Below, piece after piece: positions 1 to 9,009 of a stretch of DNA of 64,000 nucleotides; the stretch's first letter is position 1; each line of letters begins with the position of its first letter. A program made the translations under genes and the position numbers. This stretch comes from Psychrosphaera saromensis (GTDB lineage Bacteria > Pseudomonadota > Gammaproteobacteria > Enterobacterales > Alteromonadaceae), in contig NZ_MSCH01000003.1 of the NCBI RefSeq assembly GCF_002954545.1, positions 2,519,991 through 2,583,990 of the forward strand. The letters are read 5' to 3'. The notes under the pieces are model-generated. The model saw nothing but the letters and a program-made list of their open reading frames with translations. It was not told the DNA's origin and did no database searches.

Positions 1-699
1 AAAGGTATTACCTTTGATACGGGTGGATACAATATCAAAACGAAGAATATGGTATTACAGAAAAAAGACATGGGGGGGGCTGCAACGGCTTTAGGTACAG
101 TTAAAGCCTTAGCTATGATGAAAGCTAAAGTAAACGTTGTTGCTGTAATGGGAATGGCTGCGAATATGGTGTCAGAGAAAGCAATTCTCCCAGGCGATGT
201 ACTATTAACCGCAGAAGGTATATCGGTTGAGGTTATTAGCACTGATGCAGAAGGGCGTTTAGCACTTTCTGATGCAATGTGGTACGCCCGTAAGAATTAC
301 AACCCTGAAATTATGATTGATATTGCAACATTAACGGGTTCTAAAATTGGAGCCGTAGGTACTGAATATGGTGCTATTTTTTCAGCTGACGATCAATTAG
401 TGCAAGAGTTAACTTTTGCGGGTAAACAAGTTAACGAACATTTGTGGCGTTTGCCTTTAGGTTATAAAGGGAAATTGAAAAGCGATATAGCCGATTTAAG
501 AAATACAGGTACTGGTGGACCAGGCGCTACAACAGCCGCCACTTTTTTACAGCACTTTGCCGGTGATACTAAGTGGGCTCATTTAGATATAGCAGGTAAT
601 GCTTTAATTAAATCTGCAAAAGACGAATCACCCAAAGGTGCAACTGGCTACGGTGTAAGATTATTAACTGAGTGGATTTTGACTCGCGAAAAACAATAA
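1..699 (+). CDS. pepB: Leucyl aminopeptidase, M17 family, PepB-like (5' end cut by window)
   Basis: This is the C-terminal catalytic part of a cytosolic M17 metallo-aminopeptidase that removes N-terminal residues from peptides. The frame is open from base 1, so the start lies outside the window. The opening GITFDTGG and KKDMGG stretch and the later STDAEGRL motif are the family's signature metal and bicarbonate-site regions (family knowledge). About 232 residues are present, against roughly 430 for full PepB proteins. The conserved CTGGPGA-like loop appears as NTGTGGPGATTAATFL. It stands alone and is followed by a strong terminator at 782-815. PepB is preferred over PepA because of the GITFDTGGYNIK wording, but the subfamily cannot be settled without the N-terminus. 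Confidence 0.9.
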   Translation, partial: KGITFDTGGYNIKTKNMVLQKKDMGGAATALGTVKALAMMKAKVNVVAVMGMAANMVSEKAILPGDVLLTAEGISVEVISTDAEGRLALSDAMWYARKNYNPEIMIDIATLTGSKIGAVGTEYGAIFSADDQLVQELTFAGKQVNEHLWRLPLGYKGKLKSDIADLRNTGTGGPGATTAATFLQHFAGDTKWAHLDIAGNALIKSAKDESPKGATGYGVRLLTEWILTREKQ

Positions 700-781
700 A
701 TAGTAAAGTTGGATTGCGTTTCAGTAACGCTGATTTAAAAGAAACCGTAAATTCGTAGTTTTACGATTACTTGATTTGAAT

Positions 782-815
782 AAAAAGCACCATTTGTTTG
801 GTGCTTTTTTATTTT
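782..815 (+). terminator. Rho-independent terminator after pepB
   Basis: An 11-bp stem (782-792 with 799-809), built around GCACCA and TGGTGC, has a 6-nt loop and runs into a T-rich tract. It lies 80 bases after the aminopeptidase stop. The rest of the 284-base gap before the next gene is AT-rich with no other structure I can support. Confidence 0.85.
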
Positions 816-983
816 TTCATTTAAAACTTAGTGTTTTTACAACTATTTCTGCCTACTTTTTCTCTTTGATGAGAATTATTCATGGACATTTAACGGTTAA
901 TATCAGTTATATGTCGTTGAACGGTTGCGTATTTTTAGTTGTGCATGCTTTAATATGATCATCTAAATGTAAGGAAAATTATT

Positions 984-3569
984 ATGGCGTCAAAGCACAT
1001 TGTTTATGCTTGTATTATTACGTTAGGCTTTAGTTCTTGGGTTTCATCAAAAGAAGCAATTAATGAACAAACTAAAGAACCTGTTTTAGTTCAGCCAATT
1101 GAACTTAAGAAAATAATGTCTGATCCTAAATGGATTAGTAATTCACCACAAAATGCGCACTGGCTACCCGGTTCTAACACGATTGTTTTTGAAAAAAATA
1201 AAGAGCAAGGCGCACTAGAAACCACATTAAAAGATACATTTGTCCTAAACCTAGATACTAAAGAGATCCAACAAACGGCATTAGCTGACTTTTACCAAGT
1301 GAAACTGGATGAGTTGGTTTATAGCCAAGATGGAAAACAAGCAGCTTATGTATATGAAGGTGATATATATTTATTAGATGCTATTTCTAATTCAGACGAG
1401 ACAACCGAAGCTAGTTTAGAAGACGTTTCAGCCGAACTAGCTGAGGTTTCTGATGGTGCAGATGTAAAAGATACTATTTTAGATGAACTTATCGATGAAG
1501 TATCAGACGACAGTGCTCAAATTATACAATTGACCAACACCTCAGCAAGAGAGTCATCGCCTCAGTTTTTAAATAACGACTCATTAATTTATTGGGCAGG
1601 CGAAACGGTTTTCTCGATAGACTTAACCACCAATTTAACTTCAGAGCTTATTAAGCTAGAAATGGCTGAGCCACCAAAAGCACCAGAAGTATCAGACGAT
1701 ATCATAGCGCAAGAGCAGCACGAGTTAATTGACTATGTAGTGAATAAACAAAACAAAACGCTAGAACGCTTTAATCAGAAAAAAGCGATAAAAGAAAATG
1801 ATTTACGCGTGACCAACAGCTCAGTTTATTTTGGCGAAGGCCAACGTTTGGTTAGCGCAGAAATATCACCTAAAGGTGACCGACTATTTGTTGTGACAAG
1901 TAAAGATGTACCGTGGCGTTCAAAAGGCGATTTAATGCCTAACTACATTGGAAATGATGGTCGCATACAGTTTGACCAAGTAAGACCTCGAGTTGCAGAT
2001 GCAACACCAAATCAACAGAATTATTGGTTGGTTGATATTGCGAGCAAACAGGTTGATAAATTATCGATAGATACTTTGCCAGACTTTGATAAAGATGTGC
2101 TTAAGTCTGTGAAAATCGAAAACTATCGTGAAAGAGGCGAGAAATATAAAAGTAGAAAAGAGCCAAGAACCATTAACTTAATTGTTGATTGGAGTTGGTC
2201 GCAAGGTGCTGTTCAATGGCATAAATCCGGCGAACAAGTCGCGGTTATGTTAGAAGCTTGGGATAACAAAGATCGCTGGATTGCTACTGTAGACTTTAAA
2301 CGTAAGAAATTTGTACCTCAACATCAATTACATGATGACGCTTGGATTAACTATACCTTTAATGACTTTGGTTGGTTTAATAACTCAGAAACCTTGTACT
2401 TTTTATCTGAACAAACCGGTTACTCTCATATTTATACTAAGTCGGTTGACTCTAGAAGTGTAAATCAGATAACGGCTGGTAAATACGAATCTTCAGAAAT
2501 CCTGTTAACTAAAGACGATAGCTCGTTTTACTTTAGAGCTAATGTTAATCACCCAGGTAATTATCAAGTTTATCGTGTAGACAGTGACGAAAGTAAAGTT
2601 AAAAAGCCTACAGCAATAACTAATTTAAAAGGTAACAACTCATTTGAAATGAGTCCAGATGAAAGTCATTTGTTAGTAACTCACTCAAACTTATTGACGC
2701 CAGAAGAGCTTTATTTAGTTAATGCTGATGGTTCAGGTGATGCTGTTAGATTAACCAACACAGTGTCTGAAGAATTTAAAGCTATGCCTTGGACTAAGCC
2801 TGAAGTAGTTGAAGTTGCCTCTTCTTATACTGATCAACCTATATACGCGAAAGTGTATTATCCGGCAGATTATAAAGCGGGTGAAAAACGCAAAGCGGTG
2901 ATTTTTAATCACGGTGCTGGCTACTTACAAAATAGTCACTTTGGTTGGTCTGGCTACTTTAGAGAATTTATGTTCCATAGCATGTTAGCGCAGCAAGGTT
3001 ATGTGGTAATGGACATGGATTACAGAGCCTCAAAAGGTTACGGGCGTGATTGGCGTACTGCAATTTATCGTCAAATGGGAACACCAGAAATTCAAGATTT
3101 AAAAGACGGGGTTAACTGGTTGGTTCAAAATGCGAATGTTGATAGAGGTCGTATTGGGACTTATGGTGGTTCATACGGTGGCTTTATGACGTACATGGCA
3201 CTATTTAACGAACCTGAGTTATTTCAAGCTGGAGCCGCATTAAGACCAGTATCTGACTGGGCGCATTATAATGACGGTTATACATCTAATATACTAAACC
3301 GACCTGAAGACGATATGATTGCTTATCGTAAAAGCTCGCCGATTTATTTTGCAGAAGGTTTACAAAAACCATTATTGATCAACGCGCCTATGGTTGATAA
3401 CAATGTATTTTTTGTTGATACCGTTCGATTGGTGCAGCGCATGATTGAATTAGAAAAAGAGAATTTTGAAACGGCTATTTATCCGGTTGAAGCGCACGGC
3501 TTTCAACAACCATCAAGTTGGTTAGATGAATACCGTCGTATTTATAAATTGTTCGAAACTAATTTATAA
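984..3569 (+). CDS. S9 family prolyl oligopeptidase-type serine peptidase, exported
   Basis: An 861-residue protein with an N-terminal signal peptide (about 22 residues), a WD40/beta-propeller-like region and a C-terminal alpha/beta hydrolase domain. Ser730 lies in GGSYGG, and Asp805 and His838 (in EAHGF) complete the expected triad. S9 peptidases cleave short peptides, usually after proline or acylated residues; this one is probably periplasmic. An acidic low-complexity insert at about residues 130-175 interrupts the propeller and is unusual. The start is fixed by AAGGAA at 971-976, 7 bases before the ATG. It is monocistronic, with a terminator at 3636-3665. The triad gives high confidence in the class; substrate specificity is unknown. 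Confidence 0.93.
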   Translation: MASKHIVYACIITLGFSSWVSSKEAINEQTKEPVLVQPIELKKIMSDPKWISNSPQNAHWLPGSNTIVFEKNKEQGALETTLKDTFVLNLDTKEIQQTALADFYQVKLDELVYSQDGKQAAYVYEGDIYLLDAISNSDETTEASLEDVSAELAEVSDGADVKDTILDELIDEVSDDSAQIIQLTNTSARESSPQFLNNDSLIYWAGETVFSIDLTTNLTSELIKLEMAEPPKAPEVSDDIIAQEQHELIDYVVNKQNKTLERFNQKKAIKENDLRVTNSSVYFGEGQRLVSAEISPKGDRLFVVTSKDVPWRSKGDLMPNYIGNDGRIQFDQVRPRVADATPNQQNYWLVDIASKQVDKLSIDTLPDFDKDVLKSVKIENYRERGEKYKSRKEPRTINLIVDWSWSQGAVQWHKSGEQVAVMLEAWDNKDRWIATVDFKRKKFVPQHQLHDDAWINYTFNDFGWFNNSETLYFLSEQTGYSHIYTKSVDSRSVNQITAGKYESSEILLTKDDSSFYFRANVNHPGNYQVYRVDSDESKVKKPTAITNLKGNNSFEMSPDESHLLVTHSNLLTPEELYLVNADGSGDAVRLTNTVSEEFKAMPWTKPEVVEVASSYTDQPIYAKVYYPADYKAGEKRKAVIFNHGAGYLQNSHFGWSGYFREFMFHSMLAQQGYVVMDMDYRASKGYGRDWRTAIYRQMGTPEIQDLKDGVNWLVQNANVDRGRIGTYGGSYGGFMTYMALFNEPELFQAGAALRPVSDWAHYNDGYTSNILNRPEDDMIAYRKSSPIYFAEGLQKPLLINAPMVDNNVFFVDTVRLVQRMIELEKENFETAIYPVEAHGFQQPSSWLDEYRRIYKLFETNL

Positions 3570-3635
3570 TATTACTTACTTTTACATTTGCTTTCAGAGA
3601 ACGCTAGTCACGACTAGTCGTTAGCAAAAATAGAG

Positions 3636-3665
3636 AAGGCCTGTTAATACAGGCCTTTTTGTTTT
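3636..3665 (+). terminator. Rho-independent terminator after the S9 peptidase
   Basis: The 8-bp stem AAGGCCTG/CAGGCCTT (3636-3643 with 3650-3657) has a 6-nt loop and is followed by a T-rich run. It lies between convergent genes. A small palindrome, CGACTAGTCG, sits just upstream at about 3610-3619 and has no assigned role. Confidence 0.85.
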
Positions 3666-3693
3666 CTTAATGTTATTTTGTCAGGCTAAGGGG

Positions 3694-4314
3694 TTATTTA
3701 TTTAAACTTACTTTATTTGGATCTACTTTATTGGGCTCTGCTTTATTAAAAAACAAGTAACCTAATCCCATCAAAATACCAACAATACAGCCGATTAAGT
3801 GTGCTTCCACGGCAACATCAGCTTGAATAAGATCTTTAGTAGATTGAGCAGGCCCTACAATTAATTCATATAAAACTTTAGCTGTGATCCCAATTAATAA
3901 TAACCAGCCAGTTTTTTCATGCTTTTTAATATCGATGATAGCGCCGTAAACAATCAGGGTATGCAAAATACCCGACACGCCAGCATAGTTAGTGTTACCA
4001 CCAAATAACAAAATACCAATACCTACCAATATCAAGCTAATACAGATGGCTACAACATAGTGCTTAGTATTGTAATATTCGCCATGTAATGCCCAAACTA
4101 GGGCGACGCCACTGACATTCAACAGTACGTGATTAAAATTCGTGTGTAACATTTGTCCGGTCATTAAGCGCCAAACTTCACCGTTTAAAATATCGCCGGG
4201 GATAAAGCCAAACCATTGCATACTCACAGGTTTAGTGACCTCTAGCAGAAATAGAATAGCTATAAAACAAAGTGGGGCTGTAAGGTATTGTTTTTGTGTT
4301 GGAAAACCTAACAT
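3694..4314 (-). CDS. rrtA: Rhombosortase (rhomboid-family GlyGly-CTERM protease)
   Basis: A 206-residue polytopic membrane protein of the rhomboid serine protease fold. Ser114 in GVSGILH and His172 in VEAHLIG form the expected catalytic dyad, and HTNFNHVLLN (57-66) matches the rhomboid loop. The spacing, the AKVLYE segment and the VAVEAHL segment resemble rhombosortases, which cleave GlyGly-CTERM tails of secreted proteins (family knowledge). No protein in this window carries a Gly-Gly/transmembrane/basic tail, so its substrates lie elsewhere. The C-terminus is a short PNKV-type repeat (190-205), a likely low-complexity tail. It is convergent with the S9 gene and divergent from ggt. A generic rhomboid protease is the alternative. 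Confidence 0.8.
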   Translation of the reverse strand: MLGFPTQKQYLTAPLCFIAILFLLEVTKPVSMQWFGFIPGDILNGEVWRLMTGQMLHTNFNHVLLNVSGVALVWALHGEYYNTKHYVVAICISLILVGIGILLFGGNTNYAGVSGILHTLIVYGAIIDIKKHEKTGWLLLIGITAKVLYELIVGPAQSTKDLIQADVAVEAHLIGCIVGILMGLGYLFFNKAEPNKVDPNKVSLNK

Positions 4315-4407
4315 TGTTATCCCTAGGTAATTATAAAAATTAAACTGTGTTTTAACTTTTATATTGTTAATATTAACCCAATCGATTAGTCATGAGGTCA
4401 ATCTATA

Positions 4408-6144
4408 ATGCGCGTATTTAGTCTTATTTTAGTGTTATTTGCAACTCCAGTGTTCAGTAATGAGCCATCAAGGGCAACACCAGAAGCTTTTACCGGCCTT
4501 AATTATACAAAAGCCAGTTATTCAGACAAGGCAATGGTCAGCGCTGCCAACCCACATGCGGTTAACGCAGGTGTGCAAATGTTAAAACAAGGTGGTAGTG
4601 CAGTTGATGCTGCTATAGCCGTACAACTGGTATTAAATTTAGTTGAACCACAATCATCGGGTATCGGAGGTGGTGCATTTTTAATGTGGTATGACGGTAA
4701 AAGTAAGCAGGTTAAAAGTTATGACGGACGTGAAACTGCCCCAGCTGATGCGACACCAGAATTATTTCTAGATGATAACGGCAAGCCAGTAAGCTGGATT
4801 GATGCCGTTGTAGGTGGGCGCTCTGTTGGTACGCCAGGTGTTTTAAAAATGTTATGGCAGTTACATCAAGAACAAGGGAAGTTACCATGGAAAGTATTAT
4901 TCCAGCCCGCAATTGAATTGGCTGACCAAGGTTTTTTAGTAAGCCCTAGATTAGCTAAGCTGGTTGCTATCGTTTCAAATCCTGGGATGAAAAAATTACA
5001 AACCATTAATGACTACTTTTATCCAAATGGTCAAGCCATTCAAGAAGGGCAGTTGCTGGTGAATAAACCGTATGCAAATACCCTCAAACGTATTGCAAAC
5101 AAAGGTGTTGAAGAATTTTACCAAGGTGAAACGGCAAAACACATAGTTGCTGCTGTGCAAACAGCATCAATAGCGCCTGGGAAATTGTCTTTATCTGATC
5201 TTAAAAATTACACATCAAAAGAACGTCCAGCGGTTTGTACAGATTATAAAGCTGCAACGGGTAACTACGAAATCTGTAGTATGGGACCACCAAGCTCTGG
5301 TGGATTAACCGTCTTGCAAATGCTGAAACTACTAGAACCTTTTGATCTTCCGTCTCATCCAATAGACAGCGCTGAAACAGTTCATCTTTATACCCAAGCG
5401 GCAAAATTAGCATTTGCAGATAGAAATAAATACTTAGCCGACAGCGACTTTATCGCTGTGCCAGTTGATGGTTTTTTAAATAAAGACTATTTGGCAAGCA
5501 GACGTTTGTTGATATCCAGTAAAAAAGATTTAGGAACCGCACAAGCTGGCACTATTGGTACACAAGAGTTGGCTTCCAATACCTCAATCGCTCAGCCAAA
5601 TACTAGCCATATGTCTATAGTTGATAGTTTTGGTAATGCTTTATCTATGACAACAACCATTGAAATGGCTTTTGGCTCAACTGTTATGGTTGATGGGTTT
5701 ATCTTAAACAACCAGTTAACTGACTTTTCATTGGACCCTGTTAAGGATGGCAAGTTGGTTGCTAATCGAGTTGAAAGTGGTAAACGTCCACGTAGCTCAA
5801 TGTCGCCAGTTATTGTATTAAAGGATGGTGAAGTATTTGCTGTTCTGGGATCTCCAGGTGGTAGTCGAATTATCAACTATGTGGCATATGCATTAATTGG
5901 TTTGTTAGATTATGGTTTAGATATGCAAGCTGCAGCTAATTTACCTAGAGTTTCAAATCGTAATGGTGCAACTTCGTTAGAAATAAATACACCTCTGGAT
6001 AAAATAAAAGCTGATTTAGAACAACTTGGTCATACGGTTAATATGATCCAGATGACGTCGGGTGTTCATGGCATATTAAAAACGAATAAAGGTTGGCAAG
6101 GAGCTGCAGACCCAAGACGAGAAGGGACTTCAGTAGGGCTTTAA
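4408..6144 (+). CDS. ggt: Gamma-glutamyltransferase proenzyme
   Basis: A 578-residue periplasmic enzyme that breaks the gamma-glutamyl bond of glutathione and transfers or hydrolyses the glutamyl group. It has a signal peptide of about 17 residues. Autoprocessing is expected before Thr399 in PNTSHMSIVD, which becomes the N-terminal nucleophile of the small subunit. The PRSSMSP and GSPGGSRI segments that line the substrate pocket are intact. Length matches the E. coli enzyme (580). GAGG at 4394-4397 supports the chosen ATG. It is monocistronic, ending at a perfect hairpin shared with the convergent lipoprotein gene. With PepB and CysK nearby it fits cysteine and glutathione recycling, although co-regulation is not shown. 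Confidence 0.95.
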   Translation: MRVFSLILVLFATPVFSNEPSRATPEAFTGLNYTKASYSDKAMVSAANPHAVNAGVQMLKQGGSAVDAAIAVQLVLNLVEPQSSGIGGGAFLMWYDGKSKQVKSYDGRETAPADATPELFLDDNGKPVSWIDAVVGGRSVGTPGVLKMLWQLHQEQGKLPWKVLFQPAIELADQGFLVSPRLAKLVAIVSNPGMKKLQTINDYFYPNGQAIQEGQLLVNKPYANTLKRIANKGVEEFYQGETAKHIVAAVQTASIAPGKLSLSDLKNYTSKERPAVCTDYKAATGNYEICSMGPPSSGGLTVLQMLKLLEPFDLPSHPIDSAETVHLYTQAAKLAFADRNKYLADSDFIAVPVDGFLNKDYLASRRLLISSKKDLGTAQAGTIGTQELASNTSIAQPNTSHMSIVDSFGNALSMTTTIEMAFGSTVMVDGFILNNQLTDFSLDPVKDGKLVANRVESGKRPRSSMSPVIVLKDGEVFAVLGSPGGSRIINYVAYALIGLLDYGLDMQAAANLPRVSNRNGATSLEINTPLDKIKADLEQLGHTVNMIQMTSGVHGILKTNKGWQGAADPRREGTSVGL

Positions 6145-6183
6145 TAAGCTAATCGTTATACAGTAAAATGGTTACAGATAATA

Positions 6184-6216
6184 AAAAGCTCAGTTCAAAT
6201 TGAACTGAGCTTTTTT
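6184..6216. terminator. Bidirectional terminator between ggt and a lipoprotein gene
   Basis: A perfect 13-bp stem, AAAGCTCAGTTC-type (6184-6196 with 6202-6214), with A and T tracts on both sides. It can end ggt on the plus strand and the convergent gene on the minus strand. Confidence 0.85.
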
Positions 6217-6253
6217 CGTGGATGTTTGTTACATGAAAAAATATTTTATATGA

Positions 6254-6721
6254 CTATTTTTTTGCGTAAGGGTCATCATCAATGCTGTCAATTAACCAAT
6301 CGCCATCTATTTTTAGAAAGTTAACTTTTCTTACATCGTTAATTCTGTTGTCATTTAACATTCCAGTAAAAAGAATGTTAACCGATGACTCATTCGCTTT
6401 ACCTGTAGTCACTTGATTTAATGAACGGTCAATTTTCAACTCTACACCTGGATCCATTTGTAGGTTTAATACATAACGGGCGTAGCTACGAGCTGTTCCA
6501 TAAGAAGTAATGATACGTGATAACTTTGGCGTCGCATGCTCCTGAGCTTTAACTACATCTCGTTCATTATAAATGGCACCAAAAAATGCTAAGGCTCTAT
6601 ATTCAGGAGCATCTGGATTTGCAAACGCTGGAAGGTCGTCATTTGATTCACTACAAGCCGTGATTAAATTCAACGACAATATTAATGTTACTAGTTTAAA
6701 GAACTTCAATGTTCTACTCAC
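6254..6721 (-). CDS. Small lipoprotein of unknown function
   Basis: A 155-residue protein with a type II signal and a lipobox LITAC ending at about Cys23, so it is predicted to be lipidated. The mature part is about 130 residues and ends in a VNFLKIDGDWLIDSID stretch like the last strands of NTF2/SnoaL-like domains (DUF4878-type); this is pattern resemblance only. It is monocistronic and shares the terminator with ggt. The next terminator (6847-6880) isolates it from cysK. No function can be assigned. Confidence 0.75.
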   Translation of the reverse strand: MSRTLKFFKLVTLILSLNLITACSESNDDLPAFANPDAPEYRALAFFGAIYNERDVVKAQEHATPKLSRIITSYGTARSYARYVLNLQMDPGVELKIDRSLNQVTTGKANESSVNILFTGMLNDNRINDVRKVNFLKIDGDWLIDSIDDDPYAKK

Positions 6722-6846
6722 TTTTTATCTAAGTTAGTTATATTGTAACCAAAAATCAGGCATATATAAGGAAATATTTTATAAAAACAAAATAAAGAGT
6801 GAAAATCTTATATTTATGCAGCAGTAATTAGCGTCACTAGACACAA

Positions 6847-6880
6847 AAAACGCCGTTGAATTACTATTCAACGGCGTTTT
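6847..6880. terminator. Terminator downstream of cysK
   Basis: A 14-bp perfect stem around AACGCCGTTGAA/TTCAACGGCGTT (6847-6860 with 6867-6880) with a 6-nt loop. It sits 31 bases past the cysK stop on the minus strand, and its flanks are A/T tracts. Confidence 0.85.
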
Positions 6881-6910
6881 AATTATACTAATAATTTATA
6901 GACGAGCTTA

Positions 6911-7879
6911 TTACTGTACTAGTTCGTCGTCACTGAATACATCAGAGAATAAAGCAGTAGATAGGTATCTTTCTGCTGAGCTAGGTAAGATAACAACAAT
7001 GTTTTTATCTGCGTACTCAGGTGTTTCAGCTAAACGTTTAGCTACAACAACCGCAGCGCCAGAAGAAATACCCGCTAAAATACCTTCTTCTTTCATTAAA
7101 CGATGTGACATAGCAATCGCTTCTTCATTAGAAACTGACTCAGCACGGTCGATAACACTTAAGTCTAAGTTACCTGGAATGAAGCCTGCGCCAATCCCTT
7201 GTATTTTATGAGGACCAGGTTTAAGTTCGTCGCCTTTAAGTTTTTGGCTGATCACTGGAGAATCGACAGGCTCTACTGCGATTGACTCAATGTTTTTGCC
7301 TTTTTCTTGTTTGATATAACGACTAACACCTGTAATTGTACCGCCAGTACCAACACCTGCGATAAATACATCAATGTTTCCGTCCGTTGCTTCCCAAATT
7401 TCAGGACCTGTAGTCTCAAAGTGAATTTGTGGATTAGCTGGATTTTCAAATTGTTGCAGTAAAACATATTTGTCAGGGTCAGAAGCGACAATTTCTTGTG
7501 CTTTAGCGATAGCGCCGCCCATGCCTTTTGGACCTTCAGTCAACACTAAGTTAGCACCTAGAGCTTTTAACAACTGACGTCGCTCTAGGCTCATCGTAGA
7601 TGGCATAGTAAGCGTTAATTTGTAACCTTTAGATGCAGCTACAAATGCTAATGCAATCCCTGTATTACCAGATGTCGCTTCAATTAATTCTTTACCTTTA
7701 GTTAAACGACCTGATTTTTCAGCATCCCAAACCATGTTTGCGCCAATTCTGTCTTTTACACTGAACGACGGGTTTCTAGATTCAATTTTTGCAAATACAT
7801 TACCGCCAGTAACGCGGTTTAATTTTACAAGTGGCGAGTTACCAATTGATAATGTGTTATCGGCTAATATTTTTGACAT
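6911..7879 (-). CDS. cysK: Cysteine synthase A (O-acetylserine sulfhydrylase)
   Basis: A 322-residue cytosolic PLP enzyme that makes cysteine from O-acetylserine and sulfide. Lys42 in SFSVKDRIG is the Schiff-base lysine at the same number as in E. coli. SGNTG (substrate loop) and GTGGTITG (phosphate loop) are present. TAGGAAA lies just before the ATG. The gene is divergent from gcvA across a 230-base gap that must hold both promoters; I could not define a CysB site. CysK versus CysM: the SGNTGIALA and GTGGT patterns and the length fit CysK. Confidence 0.95.
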   Translation of the reverse strand: MSKILADNTLSIGNSPLVKLNRVTGGNVFAKIESRNPSFSVKDRIGANMVWDAEKSGRLTKGKELIEATSGNTGIALAFVAASKGYKLTLTMPSTMSLERRQLLKALGANLVLTEGPKGMGGAIAKAQEIVASDPDKYVLLQQFENPANPQIHFETTGPEIWEATDGNIDVFIAGVGTGGTITGVSRYIKQEKGKNIESIAVEPVDSPVISQKLKGDELKPGPHKIQGIGAGFIPGNLDLSVIDRAESVSNEEAIAMSHRLMKEEGILAGISSGAAVVVAKRLAETPEYADKNIVVILPSSAERYLSTALFSDVFSDDELVQ

Positions 7880-8109
7880 GTTATTTCCTAACTGGAATTA
7901 ATAATTGCTGCTAGTTAATACTAAGCGTGAGCTTAACTGAAGTTCCATTTTTAACTATTATATTCAAATTGTTTATAACCTAATGGTCTTGAAAATGTAA
8001 ATGCGTGTTTTTTTAGTTATAGACAGTAGTGGTATTTTGTTATTAGCAATCTAAAGATACGGTGTTACAATTGATTTCATTAAATTTAATAATCCGACAG
8101 TGACTAATT

Positions 8110-9009
8110 ATGGCGAGACGATTACCCCCTTTAAATTCGCTTAAAGCTTTTGAAGCCGCGGCTAGAAACCTCAGTTTCACTAAAGCTGCAGAAGAACTTT
8201 TTGTAACTCAAGCTGCTATTAGCCATCAAATTAAGTTATTAGAAGAACATTTAAGCATGAAGTTATTTATGCGTCGTAATCGTTCTTTGTTATTAACGGA
8301 AGAAGGGCAAAGTTACTATTTAGATATTAAAGATATCTTTGTCCATTTATATGAAGCGACAGAACGACTATTAACTCGTGGTGCCAAAGGTTCTATCAGC
8401 ATCGCACTTACTCCAAGTTTTGCCATTCAGTGGTTGATACCAAGACTCAGTGAATTTTCTAGCTTACACCCAGACATAGACGTAAAAATTAAAGCCGTTG
8501 ATTATGATGATAACTCACTAACCGACGATGTTGATGTCGCTATTTATTATGGTTTAGGTAATTGGCAGGGCGTATTTACCGACAAATTATATACTGAATA
8601 CTTAACTCCGGTTTGTTCTCCTTTACTGCTTAGTGGTGAAAAGGCGTTAACGTCTCCTGCTGATTTAGTCAATCATACGTTATTACACGATACTTCAAGA
8701 AATAACTGGAAAGAATGGATCAAAGTCGTTGGTGTTCAAGATATCAACGTGAATCAAGGGCCTATTTTTTCTCACTCTTCTATGGTGCTACAAGCTGCAA
8801 TTCACGGACAAGGTGTCGCATTAGGAAACAGTGTATTAGCTAAACCTGAAATTGAATCTGGCCGTTTAGTCACACCGTTTAATGAAGTATTAATCAGTAA
8901 AAATGCGTTTTATCTTGTGTGTCGAGAAGGCCAAGTAGACTCACCTAAAATTGTTGCGTTTAGAAATTGGTTATTAGATGCGGTTCGATTGGAACAAGAA
9001 GATGTCTGA
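8110..9009 (+). CDS. gcvA: LysR-family regulator, GcvA type
   Basis: A 299-residue LysR regulator. The N-terminal winged helix (about 1-65) opens with RRLPPLNSLKAFEAAARN and contains VTQAAISHQIKLLE, wording characteristic of GcvA, the glycine-cleavage regulator. The remainder is a periplasmic-binding-like effector domain. In E. coli gcvA is followed by the DUF423 gene ygdD; the same neighbour occurs here two genes downstream, which supports the name. The divergent gene is cysK rather than the gcvB small RNA. The 3' end overlaps the next gene by 8 bases. The regulated genes are not visible here. Confidence 0.82.
   Translation: MARRLPPLNSLKAFEAAARNLSFTKAAEELFVTQAAISHQIKLLEEHLSMKLFMRRNRSLLLTEEGQSYYLDIKDIFVHLYEATERLLTRGAKGSISIALTPSFAIQWLIPRLSEFSSLHPDIDVKIKAVDYDDNSLTDDVDVAIYYGLGNWQGVFTDKLYTEYLTPVCSPLLLSGEKALTSPADLVNHTLLHDTSRNNWKEWIKVVGVQDINVNQGPIFSHSSMVLQAAIHGQGVALGNSVLAKPEIESGRLVTPFNEVLISKNAFYLVCREGQVDSPKIVAFRNWLLDAVRLEQEDV

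Noticed and set aside
776-958. 60-codon open frame after pepB
   Set aside because: It begins inside the pepB terminator hairpin (TTG start), has no ribosome-binding site and its composition looks like random AT-rich sequence.
7880-8109. Possible gcvB small RNA gene divergent to gcvA
   Set aside because: No GU-rich gcvB core and no terminator are visible in this 230-base gap, so I do not call an RNA.
8978-9001. Earlier start for the alpha/beta hydrolase
   Set aside because: It would put eight codons further inside gcvA; the ATG at 9002 gives a normal short overlap.
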